Source: Pseudobdellovibrionaceae bacterium
GTDB lineage: Bacteria; Bdellovibrionota; Bdellovibrionia; Bdellovibrionales; Bdellovibrionaceae
Reading direction: 5' to 3'
Length of the DNA: 12,485 nucleotides
Assembly: GCA_947374445.1 (NCBI GenBank)
Contig: CANCBY010000054.1
Coordinates: 1 to 12,485, forward strand
Position 1 is the stretch's first letter. Every line of letters starts with the position of its first letter. Below, piece by piece: positions 1 to 6,581 of the stretch. A program made the position numbers and the translations under genes. Below the pieces are notes generated by a model. It had not been told where the DNA came from. It made no database searches and saw only the letters and a program-made list of their open reading frames with translations.

Positions 1-552
1 AACTTCGATGACTTTAGAATTGCCACTCTTTTTGCTGATGGCGCTGGTGCGGCCATCTTGCAACCTTCAAAAGATGGCACTGGAGTGCTCACCTCTGAAC
101 TCTACACCGATGGCCAGTATCATGACTACATGGGAGTGTATGGCGGCGGAGCATTTCGTCCAATCACTCACGAAGTTCTCGAGAGTAAAGGCCAGCTTTT
201 GGATTTTGCTAAAAAAATCCCGATTGAAACCAATGGAACTCACTGGCCTCGCCTGACCCATATTCTTTTGGATCGCATTCACAAAACCCCTAAAGATATC
301 AGCACATTTTTTATGACCCAGATCAACATCAATAGTATCAACGAGACACTTGATAAGCTCGATCTTCCTCACACTAAATCTCACAATATTATGGATCGAT
401 TTGGCTACACTGGCTCTGCCGCTATTGGTATGGCTGTGGCGGATGCCGCGCGTTCACACAAACTTAAAAAAGGCGATCTTGTTTTTATGTTAGGATCTGG
501 CGGAGGCTTGTCGATGGCAGCCCTTGCTATGGAATGGGGATATGACACTTAA
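1..552 (+). CDS. 3-oxoacyl-ACP synthase III (KASIII/FabH)-like protein, C-terminal part
   Basis: The frame is open from the first base, so the N-terminal half with the nucleophilic Cys lies outside the window; 183 C-terminal residues are seen. The thiolase-fold KASIII signature FADGAGAAIL (fragment residues 11-20) and the closing glycine loop GSGGG followed by SMAALAMEW place it in the FabH-like family, which condenses or transfers acyl groups on CoA/ACP. Aligned by eye to E. coli FabH, the HQAN motif is TQIN (T106 of the fragment) and the Asn of HGNTSAA is Tyr (FGYTGSAA, Y136). The 30-residue spacing between the two sites is kept, so this is substitution and not misalignment. The stop codon overlaps the start of the downstream acyl ligase by one base (TAATG), implying translational coupling. 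A standard FabH activity is therefore doubtful; an acyltransferase or divergent synthase role is possible. Family assignment is firm, exact reaction unknown. Confidence 0.88.
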   Translation, partial: NFDDFRIATLFADGAGAAILQPSKDGTGVLTSELYTDGQYHDYMGVYGGGAFRPITHEVLESKGQLLDFAKKIPIETNGTHWPRLTHILLDRIHKTPKDISTFFMTQININSINETLDKLDLPHTKSHNIMDRFGYTGSAAIGMAVADAARSHKLKKGDLVFMLGSGGGLSMAALAMEWGYDT

Positions 553-2072
553 TGCACACAAATTCTGAACTTCAAATTGAACTTGATTGGTTGAAACGTT
601 GGAAGCTTTACTCTCCTGATGCTGTCGCAATTAAAGATGGCGAAACCGGGGTTGAGTACACCTATTCTGATTTTTACGCCTTTGCCAACGCAGGTTCGTT
701 TGTTTTGAGTCAGAAGTATTCTATCTCAAAAGGTGATCGTGTTGCCATTTTGGCAACGAATGAGCTTGAGTATGTATTTTTGTTTTTTGCACTTCAGCGC
801 TTGGGAGCAATTTTAGTCCCTATCAATTTCAGACTCACCCAACGAGAAGTGGATCATATAGTTTCAGACTGTGATCCTAAGCTTGTGATCTATCAAAAAG
901 AATTTCAGGGTTTGATTGATCAAATTCCCGGGACCGCTGCCAAATTGCTTCTGCAATCTGCAGACAAAGAGAGCTTTGCAAGCCTCATTCAGCAAAATAA
1001 AAACCAAATCGTTGATTACATTGCGGTTGAAACTGATCCTGCGATGATCATTTACACTTCGGGCACCACGGGCGCGCCCAAAGGGGCTGTGATCACACAT
1101 CGGATGATTTTTTGGAACTCTATTAATACCACGCTCAGCCTGAATATTACTCAAAGTGATTGCACTGTGATATTTTTGCCGTTTTTTCATACCGGTGGAT
1201 GGCATGTTCTCACGACGCCCTTTTTACATCGTGGAGCTAAGGTCGTTTTTCTTAAAAAATTTGATGCCGAGCAGATTCTCAATCTCAGCGCAAAAGAAAA
1301 AGCGACCATCTTATTTGGTGTGCCGACCACAATGGATATGATGGCGCATTCGAGCACTTTCAGCGCCGTTGACCTGCGCTCTATCCGCTACGCTATCGTT
1401 GGCGGAGAACCCATGCCTATTGAGTTGATCAAAACATGGGACAAAAAAGGTATTCCTATCCGCCAAGGCTATGGACTGACCGAGTTTGGTCCGAATGTGT
1501 TTTCGCTCCATCAAAATGATGCTATCCGAAAAATTGGCTCTATTGGCTTTCCTAATTTTTATATCGAAGCCCAAGTTCGTGATGACGAGGGCAAAGAGCT
1601 CGGCCCTGATCAAGTGGGCGAGCTGGTACTTAAGGGTCCAATGTGCATGGCGCGCTATTGGAAAAACGAAAAAGCCACGGCAGAAACCATCAATAATGGA
1701 TGGCTGCACACGGGAGACTTAGTCAAAAAAGACAGCGAAGGCTTTTTCTATGTCGTGGGCCGAAAAAAAGATATGTACAAATCAGGCGGAGAAAATGTTT
1801 ACCCCCCTGAACTTGAGCAAGTCTTGCGAAAAATGTCAGGCATCCGCGATGTGGCAGTCATTGGTGTTCCAGATCCTAAATGGGGCGAAGTAGGCAAAGC
1901 ATTTATTGTTTTGGATCCGAAACTTGCAAAGCCGATCGGTGAATCCGAAATTCAGGCTTACTGCTCGCAAAATTTGGCAAAATTTAAAATTCCAAAATAT
2001 TTTAAATTTTTGCCAGACCTTCCAAAGGGCGATTCCGGCAAAATTTTGAAGCGGCAGCTGCGCGACCTTTAG
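552..2072 (+). CDS. AMP-dependent acyl-CoA synthetase/ligase (ANL superfamily)
   Basis: A complete 506-residue enzyme of normal length for the family. All core motifs are visible: the P-loop-like YTSGTTGAPKG at 168-178, GYGLTE at 306-311, TGDL at 387-390, the hinge segment GRKKDMYKSGGENVYP at 403-418, and the C-terminal PKGDSGKILKRQL at 491-503 with the adenylation lysine K497. Members activate a carboxylic acid with ATP to an acyl-adenylate and then pass it to CoA (or to another acceptor). No transmembrane segment or signal peptide is seen, so it should be cytoplasmic. Its ATG shares a base with the stop of the KASIII-like gene, so the two are probably co-translated, and this enzyme may supply the acyl donor for that partner. 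The substrate (medium/long-chain fatty acid or other acid) cannot be read from the sequence. No peptidyl-carrier domain is fused. Confidence 0.93.
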   Translation: MHTNSELQIELDWLKRWKLYSPDAVAIKDGETGVEYTYSDFYAFANAGSFVLSQKYSISKGDRVAILATNELEYVFLFFALQRLGAILVPINFRLTQREVDHIVSDCDPKLVIYQKEFQGLIDQIPGTAAKLLLQSADKESFASLIQQNKNQIVDYIAVETDPAMIIYTSGTTGAPKGAVITHRMIFWNSINTTLSLNITQSDCTVIFLPFFHTGGWHVLTTPFLHRGAKVVFLKKFDAEQILNLSAKEKATILFGVPTTMDMMAHSSTFSAVDLRSIRYAIVGGEPMPIELIKTWDKKGIPIRQGYGLTEFGPNVFSLHQNDAIRKIGSIGFPNFYIEAQVRDDEGKELGPDQVGELVLKGPMCMARYWKNEKATAETINNGWLHTGDLVKKDSEGFFYVVGRKKDMYKSGGENVYPPELEQVLRKMSGIRDVAVIGVPDPKWGEVGKAFIVLDPKLAKPIGESEIQAYCSQNLAKFKIPKYFKFLPDLPKGDSGKILKRQLRDL

Positions 2073-2089
2073 CTAGTTCAAACTGCACT

Positions 2090-2103
2090 GCTCAAATTTG
2101 AGC
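2090..2103. repeat. Perfect 14-bp palindrome downstream of the acyl ligase
   Basis: GCTCAAATTTGAGC is a perfect inverted repeat 18 bases after the ligase stop. It is not followed by a T-run, so it does not look like an intrinsic terminator; it could be a protein-binding site or the stem of a weak hairpin. Confidence 0.5.
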
Positions 2104-2146
2104 CCCGATTTAGGTCGGTGTATGCGTTTAATTTATGACAAAAAGT

Positions 2147-2173
2147 TGATGAAAAGCACAAAAGTTCCGATGA
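2147..2173 (+). promoter_or_regulatory. Possible flagellar-type (sigma-28) promoter of the chemoreceptor
   Basis: TCCGATGA at 2166-2173 matches 6 of 8 bases of the sigma-28 -10 element GCCGATAA and lies about 30 bases before the chemoreceptor ATG. The -35 position holds TGAT, a poor match to TAAA. The call rests mainly on the gene being a chemotaxis gene, a class often read by this sigma factor, and is weak. Confidence 0.2.
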
Positions 2174-2202
2174 GATGGCATACAACCTCATTGGAGTCTT
2201 AG

Positions 2203-3684
2203 ATGAATTCAGTCCAACCTCACAAAAAGAATTTGTTGTCTCGATTGACGCCTCACTCGCTGATCACTCAACGACTGATGATTGGCTTTGGGTTAATTCT
2301 GTCGGCCCTAGTTGGGCTTTGCTGGATGGCCCTCTCCACGCAAAAAACAATGCACACCAATACGATAAAACTCACAGAAAATATAATTCCTGCCATAGTT
2401 AAATCAGGCGAACTCAGAATGAGTCTCGCCGAACTAAAAACTCAGGCCTTAGACATGGTTGACTCAACACCCGAAGAACTCAAAGCACTCAAAGAACAAT
2501 CCACAGAAGCCATTCAGAACCTCACCATCTATTTGAAGTCTATGAACTCAGGTGAACTGAGCCCAGAAGAAACAAAAATTCTCGAAGACCTCACGCTCAA
2601 GTGGGATAAATATGTCGAGACTCAGGAGAACTTTGTTAAGCTCCTCGAAGAAAATAAAATCAAAGAAGCCAAAGCCGTTTTTTCGGGACCACTCATGTCG
2701 ATGAATACAGAGTTTGGAACAATGGCTAAAAAGCTCAACGACATCAATTTTGAGCAATCTCTGGCGGCAAAAAACAACTCCGATAGCGCAGCAAAGACAA
2801 GTAAGTGGGCCATTTACTCTTCGGGTGGTTTTATCTTTCTGCTGTCTCTGTTAGTGATGGGGCTTACTACTCATTGGCTCACAAACATGCTTAAAGAACT
2901 AACGACTAAAATGGATTCTTCATCACAAACAACTGCTACAGCAGGCCGTTCTCTGGTTGAAGTTGCTGAGGATATGTCAAGTATGGCTATTGAGCAATCC
3001 TCGCAAATCGAGGAGACAACAGCCTCGCTCGAAGAAATTTCATCGATGTCGCAAATCAGTGCCAAAAACGCTGCTGAAGTATCAAGGATTTCGGTCGCAG
3101 CTTTAAATGAAGTCGTTGAAGGCGAACGAAAGATGAGCACCCTTGAAGGCTCGATGAAAGACATTTCTATTTCATCGCAAAAAGTTTTCGAATTTTTAAC
3201 GGTGATCGAAGATATTGCTTCGCAGACTAATTTACTGTCGTTGAATGCCGCAGTCGAAGCCGCGAGAGCTGGCGAACAGGGACGGGGCTTCGCTGTTGTT
3301 GCCGATGCCGTACGAGAGCTTGCTCTGCGAAGCGCTACCGCTGCAAAAGAGATTTCAAAAGTTGTCAAAGACAGCAATGAAAAGGTTGCCGGGGGCTTGA
3401 TCTCGGTTCAGCAATCGACTTTGATTTTCAAAAAAATGGTCGCTCACTCACAGAAACTAACAGAACTGAACGGCGACATCACGGCCTCGGCCGGGCAACA
3501 AGCTGAAGGAATCACACAGATTGCCAAAGCCATGAATGAAATTGATAAAGCCAAACAGCAGACAGCCCAGGCCTCAAGCCATATTCATGAGTCGGCTGTC
3601 GCAGTCAGTGAGCAATCATTGGTACTACAGGCCGAAATTGGCAAGCTATCAGAAGTTGTCTACGGAAAAGAAAAAGCTGCGTAA
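2203..3684 (+). CDS. Methyl-accepting chemotaxis protein (transmembrane chemoreceptor)
   Basis: 493 residues. A GGAG ribosome site at 2193-2196 supports the ATG at 2203. Layout: short cytoplasmic N-terminus, TM1 about 25-44, helical periplasmic sensor about 45-202 (four-helix-bundle-like, rich in Leu/Lys/Glu), TM2 about 203-226, then a cytoplasmic coiled coil. The signalling hairpin tip is clear at about 337-375 (DIASQTNLLSLNAAVEAARA, GEQGRGFAVVADAVRELA), the part that binds CheA and CheW. Oddities: the usual VVADEVR reads VVADAVR; no recognisable HAMP domain lies between TM2 and the helical bundle; and there is no C-terminal NWETF-like CheR/CheB tether (it ends GKEKAA). It probably sits in the inner membrane and feeds a chemotaxis array controlling flagella or gliding. 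The ligand is unknown. No che genes are adjacent. Confidence 0.93.
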   Translation: MNSVQPHKKNLLSRLTPHSLITQRLMIGFGLILSALVGLCWMALSTQKTMHTNTIKLTENIIPAIVKSGELRMSLAELKTQALDMVDSTPEELKALKEQSTEAIQNLTIYLKSMNSGELSPEETKILEDLTLKWDKYVETQENFVKLLEENKIKEAKAVFSGPLMSMNTEFGTMAKKLNDINFEQSLAAKNNSDSAAKTSKWAIYSSGGFIFLLSLLVMGLTTHWLTNMLKELTTKMDSSSQTTATAGRSLVEVAEDMSSMAIEQSSQIEETTASLEEISSMSQISAKNAAEVSRISVAALNEVVEGERKMSTLEGSMKDISISSQKVFEFLTVIEDIASQTNLLSLNAAVEAARAGEQGRGFAVVADAVRELALRSATAAKEISKVVKDSNEKVAGGLISVQQSTLIFKKMVAHSQKLTELNGDITASAGQQAEGITQIAKAMNEIDKAKQQTAQASSHIHESAVAVSEQSLVLQAEIGKLSEVVYGKEKAA

Positions 3685-3748
3685 GTCCTTTTGTTCGCTA
3701 TACTATAGGTCAAGTATTTAGCATTATTTATATCTCGGAGGTGTGCAC

Positions 3749-3949
3749 TTGGGTTCTTTAAGTCTAACACATATTCTAATAATCGTAATTTTAGCCGCTG
3801 TCTTGATGGGGCCTCAACGCTTGCCAGAGCTCGGAAAATCTATGGGAAAAGCCATTAAGGGCTTTAAAAGTGGCCTTAATGACGCCGATGAAAAAGTAGC
3901 TCTGGATTCGAGCCTAACCGAAAACAAAAAAAAGAACTCTGACTCTTAG
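3749..3949 (+). CDS. tatA: Twin-arginine translocase subunit TatA
   Basis: A 66-residue protein with the TatA layout: a short N-terminus (MGSLS), one transmembrane helix about residues 5-21, a hinge, an amphipathic helix with RLPELGKSMGKAIKGFK, and an acidic/lysine-rich tail. TatA multimers form the pore part of the Tat system, which exports folded proteins across the inner membrane. The start chosen is TTG at 3749: GGAGG at 3737-3741 is 7 bases away, and it gives the family's usual MG(S) N-terminus. The GTG at 3743 would be only one base from that site. The near-invariant Phe of the hinge FG motif is Met here (LMGPQ), while the Gly is kept. No tatB or tatC is next to it. TatB or TatE identity cannot be fully excluded, but the length and motif favour TatA. 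Confidence 0.9.
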   Translation: MGSLSLTHILIIVILAAVLMGPQRLPELGKSMGKAIKGFKSGLNDADEKVALDSSLTENKKKNSDS

Positions 3950-4053
3950 AGGCCTCAGCTCTCAAATTAATTCAATAAAGCGATCAAATCTGGGACCGAA
4001 CCCCAAAATATGTCTTGTTTCGACGTAGATCTCCAAAGTAAATTGGCGATCTG

Positions 4054-4764
4054 ATGTCAGACAATCAAAAACCTTCCATTTCTTTTGTCGTTCCATGCCT
4101 CAATGAGGTGGATGCCGTCCTACCAGTTCTTCAGAAAATATTGGGCGTTACTCAAAGAGCTTCTTTTAAAGACAGCTTTTCTGAGCACGAAATCATTGTT
4201 GTGGATGATGGGTCCACAGACGGCAGTATTGAAAGAATTGCTGAATTTTCAAATATTAAACTGATTTGTCACCAAACTAATCAAGGGTATGGTGCAGCTC
4301 TTAAAACTGGCTTTAAAGCTTCAACCGGAGACCTAATCACTTTTTTAGATATGGATGCCTCTTATGATCCAGATTCAATCGTTGCGCTTTACTCACTATT
4401 GAAAAATGAAGATTTAGACATGGCCTTTGGCTGCCGATTTCAGCCCTCAAGCCAAATGCCAATTATTCGTAAGGTTGGAAATCACATTTTCACTTGGACT
4501 CTCAGCCAACTCTTTACCACACCAATCACTGACGTTTGCACTGGGTTTAGAATTTTTAAAAAATCTCGCACTTCTCAAGTTTTGGGACTTGAAGAAAAAG
4601 GACTCAATTTTTCAATCGCTTTAACCCTTCTCGCTATGCAAGAGCGTTGGCGTATCGGCCAAATAAATATTCCTTACCTCGAGCGCGAAGGAAGATCCAA
4701 ATTGAATGTAATTAAAGATGGAATCGCATTTGCCTCTGTCATCTTAAAAAAGAGTCGAGCCTAG
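4054..4764 (+). CDS. Family 2 glycosyltransferase, polyprenyl-phosphate sugar synthase (DPM1) type
   Basis: 236 residues of GT-A fold. Visible motifs: VVPCLNE at 12-18, the nucleotide-binding DDGSTDGS at 51-58, the metal-binding DMD at 99-101, TDVCTGFRIFKK at 159-170, and REGRSKLNVIKDG at 211-223, which matches the basic segment of dolichyl-phosphate mannose/glucose synthases. There is no C-terminal membrane domain, as in the soluble DPM1 subclass. Such enzymes move a sugar from UDP or GDP to a polyprenyl phosphate at the cytoplasmic face, making the donor used by GT-C membrane glycosyltransferases; a candidate GT-C protein lies at 7729-9168. The ATG at 4054 has only a weak ribosome site. The next glycosyltransferase starts 3 bases after its stop, so the two form an operon. 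The sugar specificity is unknown. Confidence 0.88.
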   Translation: MSDNQKPSISFVVPCLNEVDAVLPVLQKILGVTQRASFKDSFSEHEIIVVDDGSTDGSIERIAEFSNIKLICHQTNQGYGAALKTGFKASTGDLITFLDMDASYDPDSIVALYSLLKNEDLDMAFGCRFQPSSQMPIIRKVGNHIFTWTLSQLFTTPITDVCTGFRIFKKSRTSQVLGLEEKGLNFSIALTLLAMQERWRIGQINIPYLEREGRSKLNVIKDGIAFASVILKKSRA

Positions 4765-4767
4765 GCC

Positions 4768-5499
4768 TTGATTTCAGTCGTGATTTGCGCCGAAAGTACA
4801 AATCATATCAAACCAGAGCTCACCCGCTCCCTGCAAAAACAGTCGCTCGCTCACGAAGTTATTTTTAGTCTAAACCCCGAACGCCCCGAAAGAGCTCAAG
4901 GAATGCTCAAATCGCAGTACGAGCTAGTATTTTTTTTGGACCAAGATTGTGAAGTCCCTTCGACCGATTTTTTGCAAAAGATTTTTGATTTTTTTAAAGA
5001 CCATCCGGACACTGAGGCCCTGCTTGGACACTATGAAAGTCCACCTTCACTCAACTTAGTGGCAAGAACCTACAATAAAATTTGCAAATTGTGGCATTTG
5101 GCTGAGCCTCAACAAAATTTGCTGGGAGGATGTTTTGTTTTACGAAACCCAAGACTCATGCCCTCTTATCTTTGGGAAGCATCTGCTTGGGGCGGAGAAG
5201 ATGCGGTTTTAGGAAAAAAGCTCCGGGCTCTAAATTACAAAATGTGTTCGGCGCCTTGGTTTTGGGTCCTTCATCATGATCGTGGCAGCCTCAAAAAATT
5301 TTTTTCTCGTGCGTGGACTCATGGCAAAGCTCGAAAGACATTTGGACTTAAAAACCATAAAAGATTTCAAATTAGAAATACCACTTTCAGGGCGTTAACT
5401 TGGAGTGAGGCCATTTTATTTACGACTCATCTTTTGCTTGTTGAAATTTCTTCTTTTGCCAGCGGCCTAAAAACTCCCGCCAGTTCTCCTAAAAAATAA
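4768..5499 (+). CDS. Family 2-like glycosyltransferase, second gene of the pair
   Basis: 243 residues starting at TTG, 3 bases after the upstream glycosyltransferase stop; no ATG is available near the natural N-terminus (ISVVICAES, the first beta strand of a GT-A fold). Motifs: FFLDQDCEVP with DQD at 58-60 as the metal/nucleotide site, LGGCFVLR at 119-126, and GGEDAVLGKKL at 142-152 with the catalytic-type ED pair, followed by HHDR near 169-172. This is a compact version of the family: the segment between strand 1 and DQD is short, with no clear DNGSTD motif. The last 24 codons overlap the 3' end of the - strand glycosyltransferase (5427-5499). It probably transfers a sugar in the same surface-glycan or protein-glycan pathway as its neighbour; donor and acceptor are unknown. 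Confidence 0.8.
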   Translation: MISVVICAESTNHIKPELTRSLQKQSLAHEVIFSLNPERPERAQGMLKSQYELVFFLDQDCEVPSTDFLQKIFDFFKDHPDTEALLGHYESPPSLNLVARTYNKICKLWHLAEPQQNLLGGCFVLRNPRLMPSYLWEASAWGGEDAVLGKKLRALNYKMCSAPWFWVLHHDRGSLKKFFSRAWTHGKARKTFGLKNHKRFQIRNTTFRALTWSEAILFTTHLLLVEISSFASGLKTPASSPKK

Positions 5500-6467
5500 A
5501 AAAAATGAGTGCCAACTAATAAAACCAAAATTTGCGCCCATCGCTGCCTATCCAACGAAATGGCAGAAACAAAAACAAGAGCCGCGTATAAAGTCACCGC
5601 CGACACGGCCCAAAACGGATAGACACAAAAAAGCACCAAAAAGAATCCGCCTAAAAAAATTGGAAAACACCGAAAACGAAGCCAATTTCCAAATTTTATT
5701 TTTGCGATTTGAGTCTGCGCCAAGCCATACTTGTAGCATTTCGCAAACCATTCTTGATGATTTCTCGCGATGTCATGATGAACTTTGGCACCAGGCACCC
5801 ACGAAATACGATAGCCGGCGTCCACTAGCCTTTGATGAATCTCAAGATCCTCGCCCGTTTTATCCAACCGACAGTTGAAAGACCCAGCGCTTAAATAAAC
5901 ATTTTTTTTGACCATCAAATGGCCCGTAGGTGAATGATTCACAAATTTTCCGTCAAAAGAGCTCTTCATCTGTAGCGAACCCATGTGGCCCCACCAAGTT
6001 TTCTGCAAATATCGAAGATTTTTTTGAAATGCATTCGAATCTAAAATTTCGATCGGCCCAGCCCAGGCACAAACTCGTGAGCTTTTTAGTTCTCTTTGGG
6101 CTTGGTTCAATAGATTTACAAAACTCAAGCGATTCAACTCAATATCAAAATCAATAAAATAGACAATTTCATTCCGCGCCAATCGCAAAACTCGATCTCG
6201 AGCTCGCCCCATGTTGTTTTCAGCAGAGTATTCTATTTGCAAGGGCCAATTTCTGCTTGAGGCCTCTTTCTTCAATTCGCTAGCGCCGGCATCAGAAGAA
6301 TTATTATCAATACAAATAAGTTCAAAATCTAAATTGCTTACATCAGCAAGCGCCTGATGCAGATTTCTCATAAATTGGGGGATTCGCTGGACCTCGTTGT
6401 AAAAAACCAAACCGATAGAAACATTCAATTCTTTGCTAGAGGTGTAACTAGACTTACTACCAGACAT
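5427..6467 (-). CDS. Family 2 glycosyltransferase with C-terminal membrane segments
   Basis: 346 residues from the ATG at 6467; a TTG three codons upstream (6476) would add MRN. Motifs, numbered from the TTG: VFYNEVQRIP at 24-33, CIDNNSSDAG at 55-64, FIDFDIE with the DFD metal site at 109-111, TGEDLEIHQRL at 207-217 carrying the ED catalytic-base pair, and PGAKVHHD at 228-235. The last 80 residues hold two hydrophobic stretches, about 270-306 (probably a re-entrant hairpin or two helices) and 315-335, so the enzyme should be anchored to the inner membrane with a cytoplasmic active site. It transfers sugars from nucleotide donors to a lipid or protein acceptor. It converges on the + strand pair with a 73-bp 3' overlap and is divergent from the pilin-like gene. 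Substrate unknown. Confidence 0.87.
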   Translation of the reverse strand: MSGSKSSYTSSKELNVSIGLVFYNEVQRIPQFMRNLHQALADVSNLDFELICIDNNSSDAGASELKKEASSRNWPLQIEYSAENNMGRARDRVLRLARNEIVYFIDFDIELNRLSFVNLLNQAQRELKSSRVCAWAGPIEILDSNAFQKNLRYLQKTWWGHMGSLQMKSSFDGKFVNHSPTGHLMVKKNVYLSAGSFNCRLDKTGEDLEIHQRLVDAGYRISWVPGAKVHHDIARNHQEWFAKCYKYGLAQTQIAKIKFGNWLRFRCFPIFLGGFFLVLFCVYPFWAVSAVTLYAALVFVSAISLDRQRWAQILVLLVGTHFFYFLGELAGVFRPLAKEEISTSKR

Positions 6468-6581
6468 ATTTCTCAATGCTTTTCACTTCTGTGTTGCCCC
6501 TGTCTCAAAGTAGAACACTAGATCATCAATACAAAAAAATCTCTGGAATTATTAATGTCTCAACCCTACACTTAAACTACG

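Noticed and set aside
864..1709. Two - strand open frames inside the acyl ligase gene
   Set aside because: They lie opposite a gene with every family motif intact and show no recognisable domain or ribosome site.
2871..3377. A 168-codon open frame on the - strand inside the chemoreceptor gene
   Set aside because: It is Ser/Ala-rich in the way expected for the reverse of a coiled-coil gene, has no ribosome site, and lies fully within a well-supported gene.
3699..3720. TATACT and TATTTA as -10 boxes of a tatA promoter
   Set aside because: No convincing -35 element stands at the right distance from either, so no promoter is called.
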